From Planctomycetota bacterium (GTDB lineage: Bacteria; Planctomycetota; UBA1135; UBA2386), in contig JAEUHR010000018.1 of NCBI GenBank assembly GCA_016794425.1, positions 1 through 64,000 on the forward strand: a DNA stretch of 64,000 nucleotides. Direction: 5' to 3'. The notes beneath the pieces are model-generated. The model ran no database searches and had not been told where the DNA came from. It worked only from the letters and a program-made list of their open reading frames with translations. The first letter of the stretch is position 1. Each line of letters begins with the position of its first letter. Positions 52,687 through 61,466 of this stretch are shown one piece after another. Position numbers and translations under genes: made by a program.

Positions 52687-53090
52687 TGCACGACCCAGAA
52701 GACCTGGCGCGCGAACGCCGTGAACGTCGAGGCGCCGTGCCGGCGCTCGCCCATGTCGACGTGCACAAGTCGACCCCCCAGAGCGAAGCGACCGAGCAGC
52801 TGCTGTGCCGCCTGCGCGACGGCGACAGCAGTTTCGAAGCGCGCCGCCTCCTATGCATCGTTCGTGCCGACCGCAGGCCGTTCGACGTCCAGTCGCTGCG
52901 CCTCGCGATCGACAGCGTCGCGGCAGACGAGGGCATGACCTCCTACCAGGTACGCGAGCACCTCGACTCTGCACTGAGGCTCGAGGGTTCCTCGCTCGAG
53001 GCCTGGCAGCAGAGCCTGCGCCGTTCCCGTGCCCGTCTCGGCCGCGGCGGCGCACCGCAGCAGCAGTTGCTGCAGGGGATCGCGACGTGA
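52683..53090 (+). CDS. Small element protein, unknown
   Basis: 135 aa with GTG start overlapping the previous stop (an ATG follows immediately). Mostly helical and charged, with SEATEQLLCRLRDGDSSFEA and a winged-helix-like segment (FDVQSLRLAIDSVAADEGMT). The C-terminus is basic and Gln-rich. No family recognised. Confidence 0.55.
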   Translation: MMHDPEDLARERRERRGAVPALAHVDVHKSTPQSEATEQLLCRLRDGDSSFEARRLLCIVRADRRPFDVQSLRLAIDSVAADEGMTSYQVREHLDSALRLEGSSLEAWQQSLRRSRARLGRGGAPQQQLLQGIAT

Positions 53091-53436
53091 TCCCCGCACA
53101 TCGACTTCCGAGTTCCTCCTTGGTGAGAGGTAGCCCGGCGCAGTGGACGGTTGCTCACCACTGCTCGACCGACGCGCAGAGCCACGCTTCGGCGAGAGAG
53201 CGAAAGGGCCGCGGCGACTCGGAGTCGCACGGTCTCAACGTTCTACCCGGCGTGGAGACGTCCCTCGGGTTGCGCCCGCAGCTCGAGGTGCCGCGCCGGA
53301 CCTGGCTCATCCCGGTCGCCGCGCACCACTCTTCGTGGTGCGTGCGCGGCCGGGCTCTTTCCCCTTCGCCCGTTCCCGGTCGCCGGCGCATCGCCGGGCC
53401 CGCGCCCGGGCATGACCCCGACCTGATGGAGACGAC
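53091..53436. other. 346-bp region without a supportable gene
   Basis: Overlapping open frames exist on both strands but give Arg/Pro/Ser-rich sequence with no domain. The 3' end carries a GGAG about 7 nt before the GTG start at 53437, so it likely holds the promoter or leader of the next operon. Nothing else recognised. Confidence 0.5.
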
Positions 53437-54186
53437 GTGACCCTCGAACAACTGCACGAAGCGGAGCGCGAACAGACCGACGCCCGCCTGACCGCCTACT
53501 GGAACAAGCTCCCGCAGGCGCTGAAGCGTGCGACAGTCTCGCCGAAGTTCGCCGCGGAGCTGATGCAGCTCGCGCGCGAATGCGGCAAGAGCGCAAGCGA
53601 CGTCGAACAAGACCTCGAGCTGCTAGGAGAACTCGAGTTGCTCGAGAACGCCGAGCAGCAGCACGTCGACGCGATGGCCGCCGAGCGCGAAGTCAGCAGG
53701 CGGTCGCAGGCGAAGATGGCCGAGGCACAGCAGCTCGAGGCGCGCGTGATCGCCCTGCGCAACGAGGCGCAGAACGAGCGCCACGCCGCCCACGTCGCCA
53801 CGCGCTCCGCAGCGGAGAGCGTCGTGCGCCTCCGCGACATCAAGGGCAAGCTCTCCGCGGCGCGGCACCCCCGGTTCCTGTCGCAGGCTGAACAAGACCG
53901 GCTGAGCCGGAAGATCGAGAACCTGCAGACCGAGCTGCGCATGGTCGACATGAGGCTGCGCGAGTTCACAGCGAGCCGTGTCGAGGCCGGGCTCGTCACG
54001 AGCCAGGCGCTCGAGCTGAGGAGACTGCAGCAGCGCCGCGCCGAGATCGCCTCCGAGTTGCAGCGACTCGGCACCGAAGCGCCGCCCGCCCCACCGCACG
54101 TCGAGCCCGTCGTGATCACGGGCCGCCCGGACGAACCGGTCGCTCACGACGAGGGACCTCGCCTGACCATCCACGAGGACGACTGA
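53437..54186 (+). CDS. Coiled-coil element protein
   Basis: 249 aa with GTG start and a GGAG Shine-Dalgarno. About residues 40-210 are predicted coiled coil by heptad pattern (VEQDLELLGELELLENAEQQ, QAKMAEAQQLEARVIALRNE and LSRKIENLQTELRMVDMRLR). The C-terminus is acidic and Pro-rich. The location before a decoration-like protein would fit a scaffolding or assembly factor, but this is inference from position. The next gene starts 2 bp after its stop. Confidence 0.72.
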   Translation: MTLEQLHEAEREQTDARLTAYWNKLPQALKRATVSPKFAAELMQLARECGKSASDVEQDLELLGELELLENAEQQHVDAMAAEREVSRRSQAKMAEAQQLEARVIALRNEAQNERHAAHVATRSAAESVVRLRDIKGKLSAARHPRFLSQAEQDRLSRKIENLQTELRMVDMRLREFTASRVEAGLVTSQALELRRLQQRRAEIASELQRLGTEAPPAPPHVEPVVITGRPDEPVAHDEGPRLTIHEDD

Positions 54187-54188
54187 AC

Positions 54189-54905
54189 ATGAACCACGCG
54201 ACGTACGAATCCCCTGCGACCAGGTCGGCCGAGGACCTGCGCTTCCTTGCTTCTCTGATCGCGGGTACTGGACCCCTCGCGCTGCATGACCTCGAGGCCG
54301 CCCTCGGGGCAGGGCTCAGCGTCGCGCTCGACGCCGTCGAGACCTCGGTCGCACGTGCGCAGACCGCTGAGCGCGTGTTCCAAGACGACGGAGCGGCTCG
54401 CGCCGAGTTCGGGCGGGTCGACCTGCTCGAAGGCCACCTGATCCAACTCGCCGGCCAGGCGCGCGGCATCGCGCGCCGACACGTCGAGCCGATGAGCGCC
54501 GACGAGCTCCTGGCTCTCTGCCGGCGCACCAGGCACGAGGTCGACGGCACGACTTCACCGGTGCCACCAGTCGAGGCTGCGCGGCCAGGGACTGCACTCG
54601 AAACACCGCAGGAACCGGCGAGCAGCGGGGTGCGCGGCCAGGCACCCACGCTCGACTCACTCGCCAGGCGGCTGGGCTTCGTCCACGGCGCGCCGGCCGG
54701 TGGCTTCTGGGAGATGCTCGAGCAGCGTGGCGTGCGGCTCCTCACCGTCGACGGCGAGCGTCAGTTCGGGATCGGGCGCCTCTCCAGTCTCCTCGCCGAC
54801 GACGAGGACAGGCCCACGAAGAGGGACAAGGCTGCCGCGCATCAGCTCGCGAACGACCTGCGGTCCTACCTCGCCGAACACGAACCGGAGGCGCTTCGGA
54901 CCTGA
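54189..54905 (+). CDS. Element protein, unknown
   Basis: 238 aa. The N-terminal half is helical (EDLRFLASLIAGTGPLALHD then LEAALGAGLSVALDAVETSV), the middle is Pro-rich, and the C-terminal 80 residues are a compact basic domain (TLDSLARRLGFVHGAPAGGF). No match I can name. It is followed by a CAA-repeat leader and the decoration-like gene. Confidence 0.65.
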   Translation: MNHATYESPATRSAEDLRFLASLIAGTGPLALHDLEAALGAGLSVALDAVETSVARAQTAERVFQDDGAARAEFGRVDLLEGHLIQLAGQARGIARRHVEPMSADELLALCRRTRHEVDGTTSPVPPVEAARPGTALETPQEPASSGVRGQAPTLDSLARRLGFVHGAPAGGFWEMLEQRGVRLLTVDGERQFGIGRLSSLLADDEDRPTKRDKAAAHQLANDLRSYLAEHEPEALRT

Positions 54906-54930
54906 GGCCCGCACTCCTCTCCACACCCCG

Positions 54931-54953
54931 CAACAACAGCAACAACAACGACA
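54931..54953 (+). promoter_or_regulatory. CAA-repeat leader directly before a start codon
   Basis: A run of CAA units (with one CAG and one CGA) fills the 23 bases before the ATG at 54954; no Shine-Dalgarno is present. Unstructured CA-rich leaders are known to enhance translation in bacteria. In this GC-rich setting an A-rich tract is conspicuous. The function as an enhancer is inferred. Confidence 0.45.
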
Positions 54954-55394
54954 ATGCCACTGACCACTTCCCGTCTCCGAGTGTTCCACGCCGATGTCCC
55001 CGAGGTCGACATTCGCTACCCGGTCAAGGCCGGGCAGACCATCTACGCCGGCGCCGTCCTCGAGCTGAACGGCGGCTACCTCGAGAACGCCTCAGCGGCT
55101 GGGACGTTCGGTGGGTTCGCCCTCGAGGACTCTGTCGCCGTCCTGGGTGAGTCGGACGGCGATCGCCTGGTGAAGGTCCGCGTGCTCGGCGCGGTCCACC
55201 TCGACATCACCACCGAGACGCCGGCGCAGAGCGACGTCGGCCTCAGCACCAGCGTCGTGAAGGCCACGGACAACGACACGTTCCGCATCGAGCGGAACGG
55301 CTCGCCGGTGACCGGGGTGACCATCGGCAAGGTCGTGCGCATCGTCGAGCCGGGCCGTGTCGCGGTCTCGTTCCGCGCGCAGATGGTCGCCTGA
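54954..55394 (+). CDS. DUF2190-like phage head decoration (capsid cement) protein
   Basis: 146 aa, all-beta. The pattern VDIRYPVKAGQTIYAGAVLELN, GYLENASAAGTFGGFALEDS then RLVKVRVLGAVHLDI matches the DUF2190/decoration style: a short protein with Gly turns and a repeated V-x-V strand pattern. Such proteins stabilise the expanded phage head. No capsid gene is adjacent. A hairpin terminator follows 147 bp downstream. Moderately sure. Confidence 0.68.
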   Translation: MPLTTSRLRVFHADVPEVDIRYPVKAGQTIYAGAVLELNGGYLENASAAGTFGGFALEDSVAVLGESDGDRLVKVRVLGAVHLDITTETPAQSDVGLSTSVVKATDNDTFRIERNGSPVTGVTIGKVVRIVEPGRVAVSFRAQMVA

Positions 55395-55540
55395 TGCGGT
55401 GCAGTCGCCACCTGCCGGCCTGGTCGCACCCGCTGCCCCACCGCACGCGCTCGCCTGCGGGCGGCGGACGCGTCGCCACCTCGCGATCGGGCCGCGTGCG
55501 GCCGGCCAGGGCGGCAACGGGTCCTTCCTGGACCTCGAAA

Positions 55541-55572
55541 CCGGTGGTGGGTGGCGGCTCACCGGGGTTTTT
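55541..55572 (+). terminator. Probable intrinsic terminator
   Basis: CCGGTG (55541-55546) pairs with CACCGG (55560-55565) around a 13-nt loop, extended by AAA opposite the start of the T-run; GGTTTTT follows. It lies between the decoration-like gene and the small-terminase gene. The 233 bp between those two genes contain no gene I can support. Confidence 0.55.
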
Positions 55573-55627
55573 CGTGCCAAGTCCCGTTTTCGTGTTGTCG
55601 TCGTCGCGGGGAACATGAGCGAGCAGC

Positions 55628-56161
55628 GTGAGCAGCAGCAACCGCAAGGCGAAGGCGGCCGAGACAGTCGCGGCGCAGCAGCAGCTCGCCGCCGAGCTCG
55701 GCGTGAACGTCCGCACCGTCCAGCGCGACCGGAAGGCCGGCATGCCGAGGCAGCGCCGCGGCGAGACGATCCCGGCCTGGGCCGCACGCGTGCGCGCCTG
55801 GCGCGAGGCGTCGCGGCAGCGACCCGGACCGAAGACGCGCACGCCCAGCGATGCCGAGGCGGCCGCGATGGTGCGTTACCGGCTGGCGAAGGCGGAGCTC
55901 GCCGAGATCGAGCTCGCCCGCGTGCGCGGCGACCTGCACTCGCGGCAGCAGTGCGACGACGCGCGCGTACGGCAGTGCGCCGAGATCAGCGGGGCGCTGC
56001 GGATGCTGCCCGACACGCTGGCGCGCAAGCTCTACCAGGCGCCCTCACCCGACGCGATCAAGCTCGTCGTGCAGGAGGAGCTGCGGCGCGCGCTCGCGGT
56101 GCTCACCGATGACGAGCCGACCACCGAAGCTGACAGCGGTCCCGCGGCTGCGGCCTCTTGA
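55628..56161 (+). CDS. Phage terminase small subunit-like protein (Nu1 type)
   Basis: 177 aa with GTG start. An N-terminal helix-turn-helix (QQQLAAELGVNVRTVQRDRK, about 18-37) is followed by a basic linker, a long helix (AEAAAMVRYRLAKAELAEIELARVRGDL) and a helical C-terminus. This layout matches Nu1-type small terminases that recognise the packaging site. No large terminase is next to it, which is unusual. It could also be a DNA-binding regulator. Confidence 0.72.
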   Translation: MSSSNRKAKAAETVAAQQQLAAELGVNVRTVQRDRKAGMPRQRRGETIPAWAARVRAWREASRQRPGPKTRTPSDAEAAAMVRYRLAKAELAEIELARVRGDLHSRQQCDDARVRQCAEISGALRMLPDTLARKLYQAPSPDAIKLVVQEELRRALAVLTDDEPTTEADSGPAAAAS

Positions 56162-56372
56162 TCCCGGCCGCCCGTTCGCGGCCTGGCTCGAGGCCACCGC
56201 GCGCCGCGTGTTCGAGGACCTCCCCGACGAGCTCTCGCAGCAGATCCCTGCCGCCGGCTCGCGTGACGCACTCCGCGCCGTCGTCACCGCCGCCGTGCGG
56301 AGGCGCCTGGCGCAAATCGCCGCGCTCGTCGACGGCGACAGCTCGACGTCCGCCCCACCGCTCCCCCGATGA
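56109..56372 (+). CDS. Small element protein overlapping two genes
   Basis: 87 aa in a different frame from the small-terminase-like gene; it overlaps that gene by 53 bp and the TipJ gene start by 4 bp. Helical (FAAWLEATARRVFEDLPDELS then RDALRAVVTAAVRRRLAQIA). The ATGA overlap with tail-tip gene supports translation. No family recognised. Confidence 0.5.
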   Translation: MTSRPPKLTAVPRLRPLDPGRPFAAWLEATARRVFEDLPDELSQQIPAAGSRDALRAVVTAAVRRRLAQIAALVDGDSSTSAPPLPR

Positions 56373-59300
56373 CGAACCCCGTCCCTGCAGTTCAATCCCC
56401 GGTGCTCCGCGTCGCGGCCAAGGAAGGCCTCCTCGGCGAGGGCAAGATCCATCGCATCGAGATCCCGTCGGCGGCCGGCATGACAGCGCGCCGCGTGATC
56501 GACGTCGTGCGGAAGCTGCCCTCGTTCGAGCGCCGCCCTCTGGCGGTGGCCGTGAACGGGCGTCGGCTCACCGACCGAGAAACCGACCTGCAGCTGCCGG
56601 ACGGCGCCGAGGTCCTCGTTGCGTCGACGCAACACGGCGCGGAGGTCGGCGCGTTCATCGTGCAGGCCCTGATCACCGCTGTGATCGGCGCGGCCATCAA
56701 CTACGTCGTCAGCCTTGTCTTGCCGAAGCCGAAGCGGCCTGGCCTGCCGCAGGAGCGGGGTGAGGAGTCCAGCGCCACCTACGCGTGGGACGGAATCCAA
56801 ACCAGCTACGGGCAAGGTCAGCCCGTCCCGTTCGGGTACGGGCGACACGCTGTCGGCGGCCAGGTGATCTACAGCGAAGTGTCCGAGACGTCGACGACCG
56901 GCGGCCTTGCGGGTGAGTATCTGCGGCTGCTTCTCGCGCTCGGAGAGGGTCCGATCCACAGGGTCGGCGACGTTGTCGCTGGCGAGCAGGATCTGCTGGG
57001 TTTCACCGGCCCGCTGCCATCGTCGATCCGGATCAACCGCATCGACTTGGTAGGGCCGACTCAGTTCGGAGTTCTCGCGTGGCTCCGTGCCGGCGAGATC
57101 AACCAATCTCCGATCGGTGCTCCGTTCGCGGGTGCAGCCACCACCTACTCGGTCTCGCAGTCGCTGCAGACGCCCAGCAGCGAGAGCGTGTTCGCGATCG
57201 ACGGCAGCGACGAGATTGCCTCTCTGAGCCTGCTCGTGTCGTTCCCCAACGGGCTCTACGTGCAGGACCCGCTAGGTGCCCTCACCGGTGCGCAATGGCC
57301 TTGGATCTTGTTCTGGCGGCCATCGGGGGAGGCCACATGGAGGCAGATCGCCCAGAGCACACCGGGCGCCTACTGGCACCTTCCACCAGGCGGACTGCTC
57401 ACGATCGCTGCCACCCTGCCGCCGGGCACGAGCTTGCCCATCGAGGTCCGACTGCAGCGGCTAGGTTGGACCGCGCCGCCCGCGGGCCAGATCAGCGACT
57501 ACAGCGTGTGGCGGCACATCGTGGTGTATGACTCGAGGGAGTTCTCGTACCCAGGCGTCGCGATTCTTGGCCTGCAGGTGCGCGCCGAGGGGCGCCTGCA
57601 GGGCGCACTGCCGCAGATCCAGGTCACGTGTGATCTGCTCAAGGTGCGAGTCTGGGACGAGTCGACTGGTTGGTCGGAACCCTGCTGGGACGTGCCGCCG
57701 GCTCCGTTCAACTGGATGCAGCGGCCGCCGGGGCGCAACCCAGCATGGCAAGCCGCGGACCTGTGCCTCGATGAGCTGAAGGGCCTGGGGCGCTGGATCA
57801 AGGAGGATGACCTCGATCTGCCTTCGCTGCGGCGCTGGTCGTTGTTCTGCGACACCGAGCCCAACGCGGCGGATCCATGGGATGAGGCCGCGTTTCAGTG
57901 CGACGTCGTGTTCGACTCCCCCAGGCCGGCGTGGGAGCGCCTGCTGCAGATCTGCGCCGCCGGGCGGTGCAGTCCGGTCTGGGTCGGCCGCAAGCTGACG
58001 TTCGTCTACCAGTACCGCGACGCTCACAGTGATTCGCTGGTGTCGGTGCCGGCGAAGACTCCAGTCCAGCTGTTCACTTCGACCAACGTCGAGGACCTGC
58101 GGATCAACTGGCTGACGAAACGAGGTCGGTCGACCGTCATCCAGTACCAGTTCCTCAACGAGGCCAAGAACTACGAGCAGGACGTCCTCACGATCGAGGA
58201 CCCGGAAGGCACTCAGAACGACCGCGACAACCCTCTGGCCGACGTGTGGCAGCCGGAGGTGACGCAGGCCTACGGCGTGACGCGCGAGTCGCAGCTGCTT
58301 CGAGAGGGCGTGTTCACGCACCGATTGCAGCGGCTGGTCACGCACGAGATCGTCTTCGTGACCGGACCGTGGGCCCTCGCTGCGACAGTCGGCGACCTGG
58401 TCCTCGTCGAGAACGAGGTCCTCCGTCCGTTCGCCGCGGACGTCCCCATGTCGTGCACGATCGAGGCAGACGTCGTGGCGAGCGACACGGTCGTGGTCGA
58501 TCACGTGGTCTCAGGGTCCAGCCTGCGCATCGTGTTCCGGAATCCGGACGGTGAGCCGGCAGAAGTGGCCATCAGCAGCCTGACGGCCCTGCCTGGCGGG
58601 CGCACGCAGTTGCTGCTGGCATCGCCCATCAGCGCGATCGCGGGCGCCCCCGCAGTCGTCGGTGCAGTAGCGAAGCTGACCAAGCCCTACCTCATCGTCG
58701 GGATCGGGCTGACCCAGGACATGCGACGCGAGGTCCGGTGCCTGGAATGGAAGCCGGCGGCCTTTGATCCAATCGGCCCCGACTTCTTCAGCGAGGTGAC
58801 GGCGGATGATCCTGCACCTGGTGGTTCGACGGAGCCGGAGGTGTTCGTCCAAGCCCTTCGCGAAGGCGGTCATTCGATCAGTTGGAGCAGCGGCCCATCC
58901 ACTACGCGCCGAGCGCGCGTCTGGGCGCAGCGTGACGGGGTTGGCGCTTGGCTGCTGCTCGGCGAGTCGGTCACGGGATCGCTTGTGACGCGAGTCCTTG
59001 GGACGCAGCAGGGATTCAGGATCGCCATCAGCATCGACGACGGCCGCGGCTCGTTTCCACCAGTCGAATCGCTGGTGGGGACCAGCGTCGTGGTCCCTGA
59101 GTTCCCGCCGATCACCCTTCCGCCGATTCGTCGCCTGACAGTCGAGGCCCATGCCGGTGGCCTGCTGTTCCGCTGGCCAGAACAATGGCAGCGCGACTTC
59201 GACTACTACGAACTCCGCGCCGGAGCCTCCTGGTTGACCGCGAGGGCGGTCTATCGAGGCAAGTTGGCCGAGGCGTTCGTCGGGTGTCCGCCATCCGCGA

Positions 59301-59962
59301 CCGTGTTCCAGGTCGCCGCTCGCAGCGTTTCAGGGCTCTACGGCGAGGCCGCCGTCGTCACTCTGCTCGAACCGTGGCAGCCCGAGTGTCGAGTCGCGTA
59401 CCTGGATCGCGACGAACTCGCCTCATCGCCGGGCGGCACGCTCGACTCCCTCGTCTACGACGATGTCGCCAAGGTGCTCCGGTTCGCCAGCGCGGACAGC
59501 GTCGAAGGTTCGTACACAGCGCTCGAGATCGACGGTGGATACGTCGCCCCTTGGCACTGGCGCGTAGACGTGGATCACGCTCTGTTCGACGACGGCACAT
59601 GCGGCGAGGAAACTGGCACGTGCGGGGACGGGGAAGCGATCTGGTCCACGTGCGCCGGACGACCGCCTTCTGCCGGGCGGCCTGGCGTAGCGTTCGACGA
59701 CGTACTGATCGGCGACGACGACGGCCTCTGCGGAGATGACTCGCCGTTCGAGACCGTATCAGGCGGCGTCGGCGAGGTCGGCCATCTGGCGGCCGTTCGG
59801 GTCGAGAGCCGGTTTCACAACGGGGATGCCTGGTCGGATTGGGGAGCCCACGTGGACGGCGAGCGAGTGAGTCAGAAGTTGCAGGTGCGGCTCCGTGTCG
59901 AGCGGGCGTCAACCCGAACGCACGTCGAGGTCACGCGACTCGCCGCCAAGGGCTACCTCTGA
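56369..59962 (+). CDS. TipJ-family phage tail tip/central fibre protein
   Basis: 1197 aa, full length. The N-terminal region has EIPSAAGMTARRVIDVVR, a hydrophobic segment (IVQALITAVIGAAINYVVSLVLPKP, about 92-116) and QTSYGQGQPVPFGYGRHAVGGQV, typical of TipJ/lambda-J-type proteins. The middle contains WVGRKLTFVYQYRD and a tail-hub-like region; the C-terminal third has fibronectin-III-like strands and a Cys/Asp-rich stretch (DDGTCGEETGTCGDG). It would form the tip of a siphovirus-type tail. No tape-measure or minor tail genes precede it. Confidence 0.9.
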   Translation: MTNPVPAVQSPVLRVAAKEGLLGEGKIHRIEIPSAAGMTARRVIDVVRKLPSFERRPLAVAVNGRRLTDRETDLQLPDGAEVLVASTQHGAEVGAFIVQALITAVIGAAINYVVSLVLPKPKRPGLPQERGEESSATYAWDGIQTSYGQGQPVPFGYGRHAVGGQVIYSEVSETSTTGGLAGEYLRLLLALGEGPIHRVGDVVAGEQDLLGFTGPLPSSIRINRIDLVGPTQFGVLAWLRAGEINQSPIGAPFAGAATTYSVSQSLQTPSSESVFAIDGSDEIASLSLLVSFPNGLYVQDPLGALTGAQWPWILFWRPSGEATWRQIAQSTPGAYWHLPPGGLLTIAATLPPGTSLPIEVRLQRLGWTAPPAGQISDYSVWRHIVVYDSREFSYPGVAILGLQVRAEGRLQGALPQIQVTCDLLKVRVWDESTGWSEPCWDVPPAPFNWMQRPPGRNPAWQAADLCLDELKGLGRWIKEDDLDLPSLRRWSLFCDTEPNAADPWDEAAFQCDVVFDSPRPAWERLLQICAAGRCSPVWVGRKLTFVYQYRDAHSDSLVSVPAKTPVQLFTSTNVEDLRINWLTKRGRSTVIQYQFLNEAKNYEQDVLTIEDPEGTQNDRDNPLADVWQPEVTQAYGVTRESQLLREGVFTHRLQRLVTHEIVFVTGPWALAATVGDLVLVENEVLRPFAADVPMSCTIEADVVASDTVVVDHVVSGSSLRIVFRNPDGEPAEVAISSLTALPGGRTQLLLASPISAIAGAPAVVGAVAKLTKPYLIVGIGLTQDMRREVRCLEWKPAAFDPIGPDFFSEVTADDPAPGGSTEPEVFVQALREGGHSISWSSGPSTTRRARVWAQRDGVGAWLLLGESVTGSLVTRVLGTQQGFRIAISIDDGRGSFPPVESLVGTSVVVPEFPPITLPPIRRLTVEAHAGGLLFRWPEQWQRDFDYYELRAGASWLTARAVYRGKLAEAFVGCPPSATVFQVAARSVSGLYGEAAVVTLLEPWQPECRVAYLDRDELASSPGGTLDSLVYDDVAKVLRFASADSVEGSYTALEIDGGYVAPWHWRVDVDHALFDDGTCGEETGTCGDGEAIWSTCAGRPPSAGRPGVAFDDVLIGDDDGLCGDDSPFETVSGGVGEVGHLAAVRVESRFHNGDAWSDWGAHVDGERVSQKLQVRLRVERASTRTHVEVTRLAAKGYL

Positions 59963-59992
59963 CGTCCTGACGCTGCTAGAACGGCGCCCGCC

Positions 59993-60586
59993 GTGACCGT
60001 GCCGCAGCTCGCCGAAGCGATCCGCCGGGCGCGCGACTTCCCGGGCGAGCAGCTCGAGGTCGTGCTGGTCGCGCGCGCTCTCGCGTGCCCGCGGTGCGGC
60101 GGCGACCGCACCAGCGTGCTCCCTGGCGCCGAGTCGCGCGAGTTCGCGGCGCGCCGCTGCGCGCGGTGCGGCACCGGCTTCCGCGTGGTCGTGGCGAGCA
60201 GCGCCGACCTGGTCGTTGCCGTCGTGGCCGCCGGCGGCGTCGCGGTGCAGCCTGCGGCCGTGGTGGCGTCCCCGGCCCACGTCGACGACCTGGTGCCCGC
60301 CGAGCTGCGTCCGACGGCGGCGCAGCGCCTGGCCGACGAACGCGAGCTCGAGCGCGCGCTCGAGCTGACGGCCGGCGACCTGGCCGAGGCTGCGCGCGCG
60401 CTGCAGGGATGGCGCGTCCGGCTCGCCACCGTCCGCACTCGGAAGCTGCTCGACGACGAACTCGACCCGCGGCCAGAGGACATCGAGTTGCTCGCGCGCG
60501 CGGTGCTCGGCGGCGAGGGCGGCGGGTTCGCGCCGGCCGCCGGCTGCGAGCGCGGGGCGGCGGCGGCGCCGCGGCGGGTCGGCTGA
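59993..60586 (+). CDS. Zinc-ribbon element protein
   Basis: 197 aa with GTG start. An N-terminal zinc ribbon has CPRC and CARC knuckles (about residues 32-35 and 56-59). The C-terminal half is helical, including ELERALELTAGDLAEAARAL. A degenerate copy of this C-terminal part lies downstream (60653-60775). Function unknown. Confidence 0.65.
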   Translation: MTVPQLAEAIRRARDFPGEQLEVVLVARALACPRCGGDRTSVLPGAESREFAARRCARCGTGFRVVVASSADLVVAVVAAGGVAVQPAAVVASPAHVDDLVPAELRPTAAQRLADERELERALELTAGDLAEAARALQGWRVRLATVRTRKLLDDELDPRPEDIELLARAVLGGEGGGFAPAAGCERGAAAAPRRVG

Positions 60587-60652
60587 CGGGGTCGCCGCCA
60601 GGTCGCCGCTGGGAGGCGCCCGCGGCGCCGCACAGCACGGCCTCGCCAGGCC

Positions 60653-60775
60653 GAGCAGCACGAGATCGAGGCCGCGGCCGAGGTCACCGATGCCGACCGG
60701 TCCGAGGCTGCACGCGTGCTCGAGGGGTGGCGAGTTCGATCTGCCGCGGTGCGCGAGCAGAAACGAGGACGCGGA
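60653..60775 (+). pseudogene. Degenerate partial copy of the upstream zinc-ribbon gene
   Basis: Translated in frame from 60653 this reads QHEIEAAAEVTDADRSEAAR then VLEGWRVRSAAVREQK, which aligns with ELERALELTAGDLAEAARAL and QGWRVRLATVRTRK of the gene at 59993. There is no start codon and the zinc ribbon is missing. It looks like the remnant of a tandem duplication. The 244-bp gap to the next gene holds nothing else. Confidence 0.45.
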
Positions 60776-60830
60776 GCCGCTACTCAAGCGCGCCGCGCTC
60801 GGGTCGTGCTGGGGATAGTCAACGGGTCGC

Positions 60831-61406
60831 TCATGCTCTGTTCAAAACCCGCTTCTCGATGTGCCCACAGAGAATCTCGACGTGGGTCCTCCACCTCTCG
60901 ACCTCACGACGTGAAACCAACCACCTCTTCTTCGGCTCAGTGCCGTGCGCGATCTTGTGCCGGGTGTCGACCAGGCGCTCGACGCTCTCCCTGACGTTGG
61001 TCTTCCTGTGCGGCTCGATGTCGTGTGTAACTCGCGCGCAGCCGACGAGCAGGAAGAGCCGATCGATGTTGTTGGGTTTTGGGTTGTGGAAGTTCCGGAT
61101 GGGCTGCTCCACGACGTGTGTCAGGTCACTGTCCGAGAGCTCGCTGTAGAACGCGCGTGCTGCCCTGCCGAAGGTGTCCTCGACGTAGGCCTCGAGGAAC
61201 GCGACCAAGCTGAGCACGCAGGCGTTCAGGATGGCCGACTGCGTGTCTCGGACTGCGTGAGTCTCCTGCGGCAGGTCCTTTCCGATCGCCAGATGATGAG
61301 CGTTCAGTAGCGCCTCGACGTGGTGTATCGGGAGCCATGTGCGCGTGAACGTGCCAAGCTCCATCGGCGCGAGCCGGCGCGACTTCCGTGAGTTGTTGCG
61401 AGCCAT
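60831..61406 (-). CDS. HEPN-domain protein (possible RNase toxin/defence factor)
   Basis: 191 aa. The HEPN signature is Arg149-x4-His154 in DTRHKIAHG, with a helical context (ILNACVLSLVAFLEAYVEDT and RESVERLVD) matching HEPN/MAE_28990-type proteins. HEPN domains are often RNases in toxin-antitoxin and phage-defence systems. It is the only minus-strand gene in this part, is less GC-rich, and is divergent from a Phd/YefM antitoxin 60 bp away. Confidence 0.77.
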   Translation of the reverse strand: MARNNSRKSRRLAPMELGTFTRTWLPIHHVEALLNAHHLAIGKDLPQETHAVRDTQSAILNACVLSLVAFLEAYVEDTFGRAARAFYSELSDSDLTHVVEQPIRNFHNPKPNNIDRLFLLVGCARVTHDIEPHRKTNVRESVERLVDTRHKIAHGTEPKKRWLVSRREVERWRTHVEILCGHIEKRVLNRA

Positions 61407-61466
61407 TAGCCGGGGTCATGGAGGCGTGCCTTGATCGGCGCCACGACAATCTGTAAGTTCTGGCAA

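Noticed and set aside
55397..55618. A 74-aa open frame after the decoration-like gene
   Set aside because: Its sequence is Pro/Ser/Arg-rich without domain and runs through a probable intrinsic terminator, so it is unlikely to be a gene.
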